A stretch of 64,000 bases of DNA, from NCBI GenBank assembly GCA_013141125.1, contig JABFRO010000001.1, forward strand, positions 1,178,001-1,242,000, in the 5' to 3' direction. Below, in pieces: positions 1 to 7,965 of the stretch (positions are counted from its first letter, which is position 1; each line of letters starts with the position of its first letter). The DNA comes from Methylophilaceae bacterium. GTDB taxonomy: Bacteria > Pseudomonadota > Gammaproteobacteria > Burkholderiales > Methylophilaceae. The notes below the pieces were generated by a model. That model was not told the DNA's origin, did no database searches, and was given only the letters and a program-made list of their open reading frames with translations. The translations under genes and the position numbers were made by a program.

Positions 1-4
1 CTTC

Positions 5-1609
5 ATGCATAACAACACTCAGATGGATTATCCAAACCAGCGAAAACTGGTCGAGGCGCTATGCGACCCCCGCCATTTTCCACACCCAGCGAAAAGCGTG
101 CGTCTGTTGGAGACGCACATTTCCTGGATACTGCTGGCCGGACGCTACGCCTACAAGATCAAAAAAGCGATCGACCTGGGCTTTCTGGATTTTACAGATC
201 TAGCGGCGCGGCGCTTCTGTTGCGAAGAGGAAATCCGCCTCAACCGCCGCTTGGCACCGCAGCTCTACCTGGGTGTCGTCGCCATCGGCGGCAGCCCGCA
301 ACGGCCAGCAATGGGAATAGGCACAGCCATCGAATACGCCGTGAGAATGCGGCGCTTTGCCTCTGCCAGACAAATGGATCTCTTGTTGGCACGCAGCTTG
401 GTGACACCAACCCACATCGACCGCCTGGCAGCTACCCTCGCCCGCTTTCACGCTGCCCTGCCATCGGCAACGCTGGATTCGGCATATGGTACAGCGGTGG
501 AAATACTCGCACCTGTAATACAAAATTTCAATCAACTGGCACCGCTGCTGGACGCGGCCGACAAAACTTTGCTGGGGAGCTTGCGTAGCGCCAGCGAGCG
601 CGAATATGCCGCTTGTATGCCATGGCTGGAACAGCGTCGGCAAAAAGGCTGGATACGCGAATGCCACGGTGACTTGCACTTGGGAAATATCGTCCTGCTC
701 AAGGACGAGCCAACCCCGTTTGACGGCATTGAATTCAAGGCTGAATTTCGCTGGATCGACGTGATGAGTGAAATCGCATTTCTGGTCATGGACTTGCTGG
801 ATCACAACCGCGCCGATTTGGCCTTTCGCTTTCTCAACGGCTACCTGGAGCTGACCGGAGATTATGCAGGGGTGAAGGTATTGCGTTTCTATCTCGCCTA
901 CCGTGCCATGGTGCGCGCCAAGATTAGCGCCATCCGCGCCCATCAGCAGAATGCGCAGCCAGCGCAAATAAAAGACAGCTTGGCCGCCTGCCGCAGTTAT
1001 ATGGCGCTGGCTGTCACATGCCTCGCGCGCAAGCAAGCCCTAATCATTACACATGGCCTGCCGGGCTGCGGCAAGACCACGGTGGCACAGGTATTGCTAG
1101 AGCGGTTGCAGGCAATACGCATACGTTCAGACGTGGAGCGCAAACGCCTGTTCGGGCTAACACCGCTACAGCTTAGCTGCTCAAGCATAGCCGATGGCAT
1201 CTACAGCACCGATGCAACGCAGCGCACTTACACCAGGCTGCATGAAATAGCACGTGGCCTGCTGAACGCAGGCTTTCCAGTGATCGTAGACGCGGCATTC
1301 CTCAAACATGCCGAACGCGAGCAGTTCCACCAGTTGGCGCGCGAAATGTCGGTGCCTTTTGTCATTCTGAATGTGCAGGCGCAGGCGGACACCCTGCGCC
1401 GACGTATTCTGCAACGACAAGAGCAGGCCAGAGATGCCTCGGAAGCTAATCTGGCAGTGCTGGATAAGTTGCAGCTGGCTCAGGAAAAGCTAACAGAGCA
1501 TGAACTTGCCCATACAGTAGAGTTCATCAACGAGGAAGAACCTGGCGCGATCGGCAACCAGAAATCATGGGAAAGACTGGAAATGCTGGCAGCGTCACTC
1601 ACCCTATAA
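5..1609 (+). CDS. Two-domain protein: aminoglycoside-phosphotransferase-like kinase fused to P-loop kinase
   Basis: The N-terminal two thirds look like an APH/choline-kinase fold: ECHGDLHLGNI at about residues 219-229 is the Brenner catalytic loop, followed by IEF and a WIDVMSE stretch where the metal-binding segment would lie. The C-terminal part starts with a Walker A motif, GLPGCGKTT, near residue 350, and resembles small zeta-toxin/gluconate-kinase-like P-loop kinases. This architecture is known from many proteobacteria as 'bifunctional aminoglycoside phosphotransferase/ATP-binding protein'. Its substrate is not known, and true aminoglycoside resistance is not implied. The ATG is only four bases from the window edge, so upstream context and ribosome binding site are missing, but the protein start fits the family. 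The downstream gene is convergent. Confidence 0.85.
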   Translation: MHNNTQMDYPNQRKLVEALCDPRHFPHPAKSVRLLETHISWILLAGRYAYKIKKAIDLGFLDFTDLAARRFCCEEEIRLNRRLAPQLYLGVVAIGGSPQRPAMGIGTAIEYAVRMRRFASARQMDLLLARSLVTPTHIDRLAATLARFHAALPSATLDSAYGTAVEILAPVIQNFNQLAPLLDAADKTLLGSLRSASEREYAACMPWLEQRRQKGWIRECHGDLHLGNIVLLKDEPTPFDGIEFKAEFRWIDVMSEIAFLVMDLLDHNRADLAFRFLNGYLELTGDYAGVKVLRFYLAYRAMVRAKISAIRAHQQNAQPAQIKDSLAACRSYMALAVTCLARKQALIITHGLPGCGKTTVAQVLLERLQAIRIRSDVERKRLFGLTPLQLSCSSIADGIYSTDATQRTYTRLHEIARGLLNAGFPVIVDAAFLKHAEREQFHQLAREMSVPFVILNVQAQADTLRRRILQRQEQARDASEANLAVLDKLQLAQEKLTEHELAHTVEFINEEEPGAIGNQKSWERLEMLAASLTL

Positions 1610-1634
1610 GAATAACCACTATGCTGAAAACGTC

Positions 1635-2885
1635 TTAGCGCGCGATAGAAAACCCGATACGCAGCTGAGTATCACTGCGTTTGTTGTAATCCAACAGTGT
1701 TTCGCCGTAGCCTGAAAACAATTGCAGATGCACAAAAGCACCAGTACGCGCAAAAATGCGGTCGCTGATAGGGTAAGAAAGATCAAGCTGGCCGGCATTA
1801 TAACCAGCGGTGCCAGCACGGTACAGACCACTCAACATCAACCCATCTTCACGCCCAAAGCGCATTTGCCAATCGACATAACCACGATAACGCTGGATGT
1901 CGGGATTATCCTGTTTTTCCAGATAATATTGAAACTTGGGAAAGAACGTAAAACGCCGACCTCCGCTCACATTAAAGTTCCAAATGGGATTGATAAACGC
2001 CGTGTTCAAAGAGCGCGAATCTACACCGCCTTGCCCATTGGATTCATGCTCGATTCCGCTACGCAGCTCATTCGGCAATACTTTAGCCATACCATTTTGG
2101 CTAACATTATGTTGCCAACGGTAGAACAAACTGGGCTTATAACTGGTGTCACGAAACGGGCTGGAGTGTCCATCCCAATCCCACAAAGTAGTTTGCGTGT
2201 AGGCAAAATACAGGTTACTGAGAAAAGGCGCGTAACCAGCTATGGAGCCTTCCGGGTCAAACGGGCGATACTTGAAACTAAGCTGAAAGCGTGAATTCGC
2301 ACCGCGCTCGGAGCTATGCCCGACTAAAAAATACATGGGTTCATTGGCTGATAGCGCGGGAACATCTCCCGGTTTCGCAATTACAACCACCGCTGCATTG
2401 CTCTTTGCTGTCGGCTGATTACTATCGGCAGCCGCAGGCGTAGTGGCGGCAGCCGCAGGCGTAGTGGCGGCAACAATCTGCGTAGCCCCGGCATCTTCAA
2501 TAGCGGCCAGCAATAGCAAACGGTTAGAGCTCTGATCCACCAGCTCGGCGCGTACCACGCCTGCATAATGCTGGCTGACCAACCCCACATAAGTACGGCG
2601 CGGCTTATCGTCGGTGGCAGGCGGGTTAGCGCTTAATATAATTTCTTCATGGATGTCATTACCGGATAGCTTCATTTTCAGAGTATCCGGCCATTGATTG
2701 ACCGCCTGTGGCTTGATGATTTCGAGCGTGATTTTCTGCCCGGAATTAAGCGCTTCACTTTGGCTGACCAACAACCAAGGCTCAGCCGCTAAAGCCTGAA
2801 TGGGGAGCGTAGCAGTGAGGATTAGCCATAAAACCGGTAGCTTGGAAATAGCTGATTTAGAGATTTGCAGCTTGATTGTGGACAT
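1635..2885 (-). CDS. pldA: Outer-membrane phospholipase A (PldA-like)
   Basis: Outer-membrane beta-barrel enzyme that hydrolyses acyl chains of phospholipids misplaced in the outer leaflet. The diagnostic active site H-x-S-N-G is seen as IEHESNGQGG (His280 and Ser282 with the start used here), followed by SRSLN. The protein ends in a barrel-like strand with ...RIGFSIAR. A hydrophobic signal segment (PVLWLILTATLPIQALA) precedes the mature part. The reading frame is open further upstream to 2972, but the ATG at 2885 places the signal peptide correctly. The extra N-terminal domain of about 120 residues before the barrel contains a Thr/Pro/Ala-rich linker made by a 21-bp DNA duplication. It is larger than E. 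coli PldA (289 residues). Confidence 0.88.
   Translation of the reverse strand: MSTIKLQISKSAISKLPVLWLILTATLPIQALAAEPWLLVSQSEALNSGQKITLEIIKPQAVNQWPDTLKMKLSGNDIHEEIILSANPPATDDKPRRTYVGLVSQHYAGVVRAELVDQSSNRLLLLAAIEDAGATQIVAATTPAAAATTPAAADSNQPTAKSNAAVVVIAKPGDVPALSANEPMYFLVGHSSERGANSRFQLSFKYRPFDPEGSIAGYAPFLSNLYFAYTQTTLWDWDGHSSPFRDTSYKPSLFYRWQHNVSQNGMAKVLPNELRSGIEHESNGQGGVDSRSLNTAFINPIWNFNVSGGRRFTFFPKFQYYLEKQDNPDIQRYRGYVDWQMRFGREDGLMLSGLYRAGTAGYNAGQLDLSYPISDRIFARTGAFVHLQLFSGYGETLLDYNKRSDTQLRIGFSIAR
2428..2469. repeat. Tandem 21-bp duplication inside pldA
   Basis: Two exact head-to-tail copies of a 21-bp unit (2428-2448 and 2449-2469) encode a doubled seven-residue Ala/Thr/Pro block in the linker between the N-terminal domain and the phospholipase barrel. 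The frame is kept. Such units can change copy number by slippage. Confidence 0.85.
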
Positions 2886-2982
2886 TGAGATTTCTCGCAT
2901 AATTATTGGTTGATATTGCATAGCGAGCTTTGCTAGCGGCAGGCTTAAAATTTGAAACAGGCTCCTAGCCATCCAGCAAGTT

Positions 2983-3933
2983 TTATTTCACATGCAATTG
3001 TTCATCCGCGCCGCTTTCATCCAGCGCTTTTAACAAATCAACCGGCATCGGTTGGCGTTTGCGTGAGCCAAACAAATGTGAATAAGCCCAAGTAAATTCA
3101 GCACCCATGAGAAAAATCTGCGCCGAGTAATACACCCACACCAGTAACGCCACTAGTGAACCCGCTGTGCCAAAAGCGCTGGTGACGGCGCTGCGGCCTA
3201 TATAAAAACCAATTAGAAACTTGCCGATGGTGAACAAAACAGCGGTGATGGCGGCACCTATCCATACCTCATCCCAGCTGATACGCACGCGCGGCATGAT
3301 TTTGTAGATCATGGCGAACATGCCGGTGGTGAGCAAAAAGCTAAACACCAGCTCGACCAGATAAGCGGTGATATCCCAGCCGACAAACAGCGGCGACCAC
3401 CATTTGCCAATGGCGGAAAGTCCGGCGCTGAAAACCAGCGATACCATCAAAATAAACCCGATGCCCAGTATCATGCCGAAGGAAAGCAGGCGTGAATGCA
3501 GCAAATCCCACAGCCCCCACAAGCCGCTATTTTGTGTGCGTTCAGGTGCGCGCCAGATACGATCCAGCGCACTTTGCAATTCACTGAAGACACCGGTAGC
3601 ACCTATTAGCAACAAACCCACACCGATTACGCTGGCCATCAGCCCTTGCGCCGGTGCGTTCACACTTTGCAACAAGGCTTGCACCGCCAAAGCGCCCTGC
3701 TCGCCCATCAAATGCTGTAACTGGTTGGCAATTTCGCCGCGCGCTGCATCTTCACCAAACACAAAGCCGATAATTGAAATAACAATCAGCAATAAGGGCG
3801 CAATCGAGAACATGGTGTAATAAGCCAGCGCCGCGCCCATGCTCTGCGCATAATCATCGTTCCACGAGTTAAAAGCGGTTTTGATCAGAATCCAGGTTTC
3901 TTGCATGGTGATCCCGGTTTTAGGTTTGGTCAT
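2983..3933 (-). CDS. YihY/BrkB-family inner-membrane protein
   Basis: Polytopic membrane protein with about six hydrophobic helices and the family N-terminus (TWILIKTAFNSWNDDYAQSMGA, then AYYTMFSIAPLL). BrkB/YihY proteins were once annotated as ribonuclease BN; that assignment was withdrawn for the family and the function is unknown. The ATG at 3933 is chosen because a GGAA sits nine bases upstream; a TTG at 3948 would add five residues. The gene is 49 bp from pldA on the same strand, so the two may be co-transcribed. The region upstream is shared with the divergent DUF302 gene. Confidence 0.85.
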   Translation of the reverse strand: MTKPKTGITMQETWILIKTAFNSWNDDYAQSMGAALAYYTMFSIAPLLLIVISIIGFVFGEDAARGEIANQLQHLMGEQGALAVQALLQSVNAPAQGLMASVIGVGLLLIGATGVFSELQSALDRIWRAPERTQNSGLWGLWDLLHSRLLSFGMILGIGFILMVSLVFSAGLSAIGKWWSPLFVGWDITAYLVELVFSFLLTTGMFAMIYKIMPRVRISWDEVWIGAAITAVLFTIGKFLIGFYIGRSAVTSAFGTAGSLVALLVWVYYSAQIFLMGAEFTWAYSHLFGSRKRQPMPVDLLKALDESGADEQLHVK

Positions 3934-4183
3934 ATTGCTTGGTTCCAAATGAACTTAAATCCAGTCTATCAGAGCCTTGCCATATAAAACATCTAGTGAA
4001 ACATCGTCATCAAAAGTGACGCGATTTTCAGGCTCTTCTACAACCCCTTTTATAAAATCACCCTTTCATCTATCAGTCCGTTGCCAATTGAATATGGCAC
4101 TGTCTTAATCACTGCACTTTACGATTAACTACAGGATTAACTACAGGATTAATTACACTATACGATAAATTTTCAGCAAACTA

Positions 4184-4199
4184 GGTACGCTGCCGCACA
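4184..4199. promoter_or_regulatory. Palindromic operator-like site, copy 1
   Basis: GGTACGCTGCCGCACA matches, with two differences, the inverted-repeat site TGTACGCTGTCGCACA (reverse complement of the copy at 7108). It lies between the divergent YihY and DUF302 genes. It is the weakest of four such sites in the window. Confidence 0.4.
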
Positions 4200-4314
4200 T
4201 AGTATGTGGATGATCCGATTTCTTATTTCTGGATAAAGATGGCAATCCACCTTACTATAAAGCCGCTCACCATCAACCCGAATAATCAAACCGGCTAATT
4301 GTGAGCCTACTAAC

Positions 4315-4456
4315 GGGCACTTCTATAAATTCAAACTTCGTCGTGATGCTTCGTTGCTTACAAAAAATAATTCGTTATATATCAAATATATACCGCCTCA
4401 TTATTTTTTGTGTCCGGCCTCGTCTGACTTAGAATTTTGAATTTATAGAAGTGCCC
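4315..4456. mobile_element. 142-bp MITE-like element with perfect 21-bp terminal inverted repeats
   Basis: The ends 4315-4335 and 4436-4456 are exact reverse complements (GGGCACTTCTATAAA... inward). The four bases TAAC flank it on both sides (4311-4314 and 4457-4460), which looks like a target-site duplication. There is no ORF of note inside. A degenerate relative occurs at 36828-37010. This is the pattern expected of a non-autonomous element mobilised by a transposase encoded elsewhere. It fills most of the stretch in front of the DUF302 gene; the remainder, 3949-4314, holds short AT-rich direct repeats (ACTACAGGATTA twice near 4128-4152) and no gene. Confidence 0.75.
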
Positions 4457-4488
4457 TAACTAATAACCGCATAGATTGAGGAGATGTC

Positions 4489-4872
4489 ATGTACTACATC
4501 GTTGAAACCAATAAATCATTCGACCAGGCTGCCTTAGACCTGGAATCCGCCGTCAAACGTCATGGCTTTGGCGTGTTGCATATTCATGATTTAGGGGTAA
4601 CGCTACGCAGCAAAGGTCAGGCATTTGACGAAGAATGTAAGGTGCTTGAAGTTTGCAACCCGGGTCAGGCGGCCAAAGTCATGGCCATAGACATGCGCTT
4701 AAACATGGCATTGCCGTGTCGTATCTCGGTATATACAGAAAAAGGCAAAACAAAAATTGGCTTGATTAAACCCATGCAAATGCTATCGGCACTATCGCAG
4801 GATGCCGCCTTGATTCAAGTGGCCAAAGAGGTTGAGGACATAACCATCCAAATGATAGACGAAGCGAAATAA
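4489..4872 (+). CDS. DUF302 domain protein
   Basis: A 127-residue soluble protein that is essentially one DUF302 domain: the start YYIVETNKSFDQAALDLESA, the central CKVLEVCNP and the end LPCRISVYTEKGKTKIGL are family features. DUF302 proteins are small, widespread in bacteria and of unknown biochemical role. No signal peptide is visible. A GAGGAG Shine-Dalgarno lies seven bases before the ATG. The MITE-like element ends 32 bp upstream of the start, so the original promoter may have been displaced or replaced. Confidence 0.85.
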   Translation: MYYIVETNKSFDQAALDLESAVKRHGFGVLHIHDLGVTLRSKGQAFDEECKVLEVCNPGQAAKVMAIDMRLNMALPCRISVYTEKGKTKIGLIKPMQMLSALSQDAALIQVAKEVEDITIQMIDEAK

Positions 4873-4939
4873 AGGCTTTCTTTTCCATTTAGTCTCGCAG
4901 GCTCAACATCCAACACTAAACCGTTACAAGGAAACTCCA

Positions 4940-5815
4940 ATGAAGTGGCTCTTGTTGATTGGATTGGTACTATGTTTGCTGACGATTACTGTCGTTGGCC
5001 TCGCTGTTGTCGGAGCACGTCGCTGGATTAACACTACGCGTTTATTGGGCAGTCGGCTGGAAGCGGCGCGCATTAGTCGGTTTGTAAAAACGCCGTCTCC
5101 AGTGCGTTACGATTTGCATGAACTCGACGGCCTGCCTGCGCCCGTGCAACGCTATTTTCGTGCGGTATTAAAGGAAGGTCAGCCCATTATCGCTGCCGTC
5201 AATGTCGAACTTGCCGGCACTTTCAATATGTCTGCCACTGGTGAGCAGTGGAAACCATTCAACTCAAAGCAGCGTGTGGTCACCCGCCGTCCTGGCTTTC
5301 TGTGGGATGCTCAAATAGCCATGTTTCCAGGGGTGGCGGTGCGCGTGGTTGATAGCTACATCGCGGGTACAGGTTTGTTGCGCGCTGCAATTATGGGTTT
5401 GTTCACGGTGGCCGACCTCCATGGCGATGGCGAAATTGCCCGTGGTGAATTCATGCGCTTCTTCGCCGAAGCCGCATGGTATCCGACCGCGTTGTTGCCC
5501 AGTCAGGGTGTGCGCTGGGAGGCAGTTGATGACCACTCGGCCAATGCCACCATCGTGGATGGATCGCTCTCGCTGACCCTGCTGTTCAGATTCAACGCCG
5601 CAGGTTTGATCGAGGCATTCCGCGCCGAAGCACGGGGCGGCATGGTGGGCAAGGCTATGGTAATGGCACCTTGGGAAGGCAAATGGTCAAATTATCAAAT
5701 GCACAGTGGCATGTTGCTGCCATTCACTGGCGAGGTGGCATGGATGCGACCCGATGGGCGCAAGTCCTACTTCATCGGTAACGTCACGGCGCTGAGCTAT
5801 GAGTTTTCGCTGTGA
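4940..5815 (+). CDS. DUF6544 (DUF6920)-family membrane-anchored protein
   Basis: Starts with one strong hydrophobic helix (about residues 2-27) and continues as a soluble domain rich in beta-prone segments. The sequence LPAPVQRYF near residue 60, PGFLWDA, and HGDGEIARGEFMRFFAEAAWYPTALLP are typical of the DUF6544/DUF6920 family, which is common in proteobacteria and has no assigned function. AAGGAA precedes the ATG by six to eight bases. It lies 67 bp after the DUF302 gene on the same strand, and co-transcription is possible. Confidence 0.75.
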   Translation: MKWLLLIGLVLCLLTITVVGLAVVGARRWINTTRLLGSRLEAARISRFVKTPSPVRYDLHELDGLPAPVQRYFRAVLKEGQPIIAAVNVELAGTFNMSATGEQWKPFNSKQRVVTRRPGFLWDAQIAMFPGVAVRVVDSYIAGTGLLRAAIMGLFTVADLHGDGEIARGEFMRFFAEAAWYPTALLPSQGVRWEAVDDHSANATIVDGSLSLTLLFRFNAAGLIEAFRAEARGGMVGKAMVMAPWEGKWSNYQMHSGMLLPFTGEVAWMRPDGRKSYFIGNVTALSYEFSL

Positions 5816-5910
5816 TATCGCAGCTTACCGGTGCGGTATGCAGACATTCGAGCTTACAAGTCAAATAGGGCGGATTCGCGCGCGCTAATCCACCAATACT
5901 TAATATCGAA

Positions 5911-6465
5911 TCAGGGCTTGAACCTGTCAGCCGTTTCAGCCACACGCGTGCCAAATAATCGGGCGGTTTCCAGATCACCGGGCAGCATTTCATCGGGGCT
6001 GCAATCCGATGGGGATTGCGCCATGGCACCGCTGAAAGAGCCCAGATAATTCACATCATTACGTTGTGCGGCCTTGGTGTTGCTGGGCATATTGGCGGTA
6101 CCCACCCAGAGGCCGCCATGCTGCATGGCTAATGTGAACAGATAATGCAAAGTGGAATGTTTGTCGCCATTCATGGAGGCGCTGTTGGTGAAACCGGCAA
6201 ATAATTTGTCTTTCCAATCTTGAGTAAACCAAGGCTTGGATGAGGCATCGGCAAATTTTTTGAATTGCCAACTCACACTGCCCATATAGGTTGGGCTACC
6301 CATGATGATCGCGTCTGATGCCTTTAGTACATCCCAGCCATCTGCGGGTAGATTGCCTTCTGCATCTATGGCGATGAGTGTGGCAGCTGCACCCGCTGCG
6401 ACGGACTCTGCCATGCGTTTGGTATGCCCATAACCCGAATGGTAAATCACCGTTACTTTTGGCAT
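5911..6465 (-). CDS. Flavodoxin-family / WrbA-like NAD(P)H:quinone oxidoreductase
   Basis: FMN-binding flavodoxin-like fold of 184 residues. The phosphate loop is YHSGYGHTKRMAE at the N-terminus and the second FMN loop is GSPTYMGSVSWQFK near residue 58. WrbA-type proteins reduce quinones by two electrons and protect against redox cycling. This one is a little shorter than WrbA (about 198) and could also be a general NADPH-dependent FMN reductase. An AAGGAG site sits seven bases before the ATG. It is in tandem with the stress-like gene at 6526-7050. Confidence 0.82.
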   Translation of the reverse strand: MPKVTVIYHSGYGHTKRMAESVAAGAAATLIAIDAEGNLPADGWDVLKASDAIIMGSPTYMGSVSWQFKKFADASSKPWFTQDWKDKLFAGFTNSASMNGDKHSTLHYLFTLAMQHGGLWVGTANMPSNTKAAQRNDVNYLGSFSGAMAQSPSDCSPDEMLPGDLETARLFGTRVAETADRFKP

Positions 6466-6525
6466 TTTATTGCTCCTTGAATTTGAATGCTCAGAACCAT
6501 GTTGAGGCTACGCAGGCAATTTGTG

Positions 6526-7050
6526 CTAAGTGGGAATTGTCGAATTAACATCTTCAAAGCTACCAACAGCCGTTTGAATAATTTCACGTGCAATGGCGGT
6601 TTCATCTTCGGTTTGAGTTTCAACCACCAATACCACCTGACCGTTGGCGATAGCATCGCGTATCAAATCCGAAAGCCAGCCTTGCTTGGTATCCCCGGCA
6701 CCGGCAGCTGCGCCAGCTAGTGCGCCTACCGTCGCCCCCCATCCCAGCATCATCAGCGGAGCGAGCAATGGACTGGCAACAAACAGGCTCACATTTGCTG
6801 CGATCAGCACCACTTCTGCCAGAGCGCCCAAGCCTGTACCTACAACGGTTCCAATTGCGCTATCGACCAATACATCACCCAGCACTTCTTTGCTGTTGGC
6901 GGGTGATGCGGGGATAGCCGGGGCAGAGTCGGCATCAAAAATATATAGCCGTTCACGCGGCAACTCACGCTCAACGAGTTTGGCGAGCACGCTTTCGGCA
7001 TCTGTTTTGTGGGGAAAAAAGCCTGAAACATAGTGGCGGTAATCGCTCAT
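6526..7050 (-). CDS. Putative general-stress-type protein with glycine-zipper membrane segment
   Basis: The N-terminus (YVSGFFPHKTDAESVLAKL) is a short alpha/beta unit like those of general-stress 17M-like/DUF1269 proteins, which pair a ferredoxin-like half with a Gly/Ala-rich transmembrane zipper. The middle (about residues 66-122) is very Gly/Ala-rich and hydrophobic (VGTGLGALAEVVL; GWGATVGALAGAAAGAG). The C-terminus VVLVVETQTEDE completes the fold. The biochemical role is unknown. The promoter region carries the palindromic site at 7108-7123, 58 bp upstream. The ribosome binding site is AGGAG. Confidence 0.6.
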   Translation of the reverse strand: MSDYRHYVSGFFPHKTDAESVLAKLVERELPRERLYIFDADSAPAIPASPANSKEVLGDVLVDSAIGTVVGTGLGALAEVVLIAANVSLFVASPLLAPLMMLGWGATVGALAGAAAGAGDTKQGWLSDLIRDAIANGQVVLVVETQTEDETAIAREIIQTAVGSFEDVNSTIPT

Positions 7051-7107
7051 GATATTTCTCCTGACATCTATAGAAATTGAAGTTTATCCGACACTTATTG
7101 CAAGCTC

Positions 7108-7123
7108 TGTGCGACAGCGTACA
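7108..7123. promoter_or_regulatory. Palindromic operator-like site, copy 2
   Basis: TGTGCGACAGCGTACA, a near-perfect inverted repeat extended by C and G at the ends, lies between the divergent stress-type gene (6526-7050) and the peroxiredoxin-glutaredoxin gene. It belongs to the four-site family described in the findings. Confidence 0.55.
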
Positions 7124-7212
7124 GAACACGCCGAATTGGGGAGATATATTGATGCAAGTTTTGTGGCATCTCACGTAGCCATTATCCCGTCTCCAATATC
7201 AAAGGAATCATC

Positions 7213-7965
7213 ATGCTACCCAGTGCGCAAAGTCTTGAAGGAAAATCTGTCCCCCATGTCACGCTTAAAACCCGCAGCGATAGCACATGGAAAGATGTCA
7301 CCACCGCTGATTTGTTCAAAGGCCGCACTATCGTTGTGTTTTCGCTGCCCGGCGCGTTTACGCCAACGTGCTCCAGCACGCATTTGCCGCGCTATAACGA
7401 GCTGGCGGACGTGTTCAAAGCCAATGGTGTGGATGAAATCATCTGCCTGGCGGTGAATGATGCATTTGTCATGAACGAATGGAAGCAGAATCAGCACGCC
7501 GACAACATTACCTTGCTGCCCGATGGCAACGGCGAATTCACGGCGGGCATGGGCTTGCTGGTGGATAAAACCAGCATCGGTTTTGGTCAGCGCTCCTGGC
7601 GTTATTCCATGTTGGTAAAAAACGGTGTGATCGAGAAAATGTTTATCGAGCCGGAACAAGAAGGTGACCCGCTGGAAGTTTCGGACGCTGAAACCATGCT
7701 CAAATATATCAATCCGCAAGTGGTCATTCCTGAACCGGTATTGATCTTTGCCAAGCCCGGCTGCCCGTTCTGCGCACGTGCTAAGGCCTTGCTGGCAGCC
7801 AAAGGCGTGCGCTATGACGAAATCAGCTTTGGCAACGGCATTACCACCAGCACATTGCGCGCGGTTTCCGGCAACAGCACTTGGCCGCAAGTGTTTATAG
7901 GTGGCAAGCTGATAGGCAATGCCGATGATCTGGATGCTTATTTTTCCGTGCAAAAAGCGCCATGA
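7213..7965 (+). CDS. Peroxiredoxin-5/glutaredoxin fusion (hybrid peroxidase)
   Basis: Residues 1-165 form a Prx5-type thioredoxin fold with the peroxidatic motif PGAFTPTCS (Cys53). Residues from about 175 form a glutaredoxin with the dithiol CPFC (Cys184 and Cys187) and a TWPQVFIGG substrate loop. Prx/Grx hybrids of this layout (Haemophilus, Chromatium and others) reduce hydrogen and alkyl peroxides at the expense of glutathione. An AAAGGAA site precedes the ATG. The last four bases overlap the start of the flavoprotein reductase (ATGA), implying translational coupling. The operator-like palindrome at 7108 lies upstream. Confidence 0.93.
   Translation: MLPSAQSLEGKSVPHVTLKTRSDSTWKDVTTADLFKGRTIVVFSLPGAFTPTCSSTHLPRYNELADVFKANGVDEIICLAVNDAFVMNEWKQNQHADNITLLPDGNGEFTAGMGLLVDKTSIGFGQRSWRYSMLVKNGVIEKMFIEPEQEGDPLEVSDAETMLKYINPQVVIPEPVLIFAKPGCPFCARAKALLAAKGVRYDEISFGNGITTSTLRAVSGNSTWPQVFIGGKLIGNADDLDAYFSVQKAP

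Noticed and set aside
200-1036. 278-codon antisense ORF
   Set aside because: Shadow of the two-domain kinase gene; composition is Cys/His/Gln-rich and has no family pattern.
7216-7953. 245-codon antisense ORF opposite the Prx-Grx gene
   Set aside because: Mirror of a clearly real gene with intact active sites; no ribosome binding site or recognisable domain.
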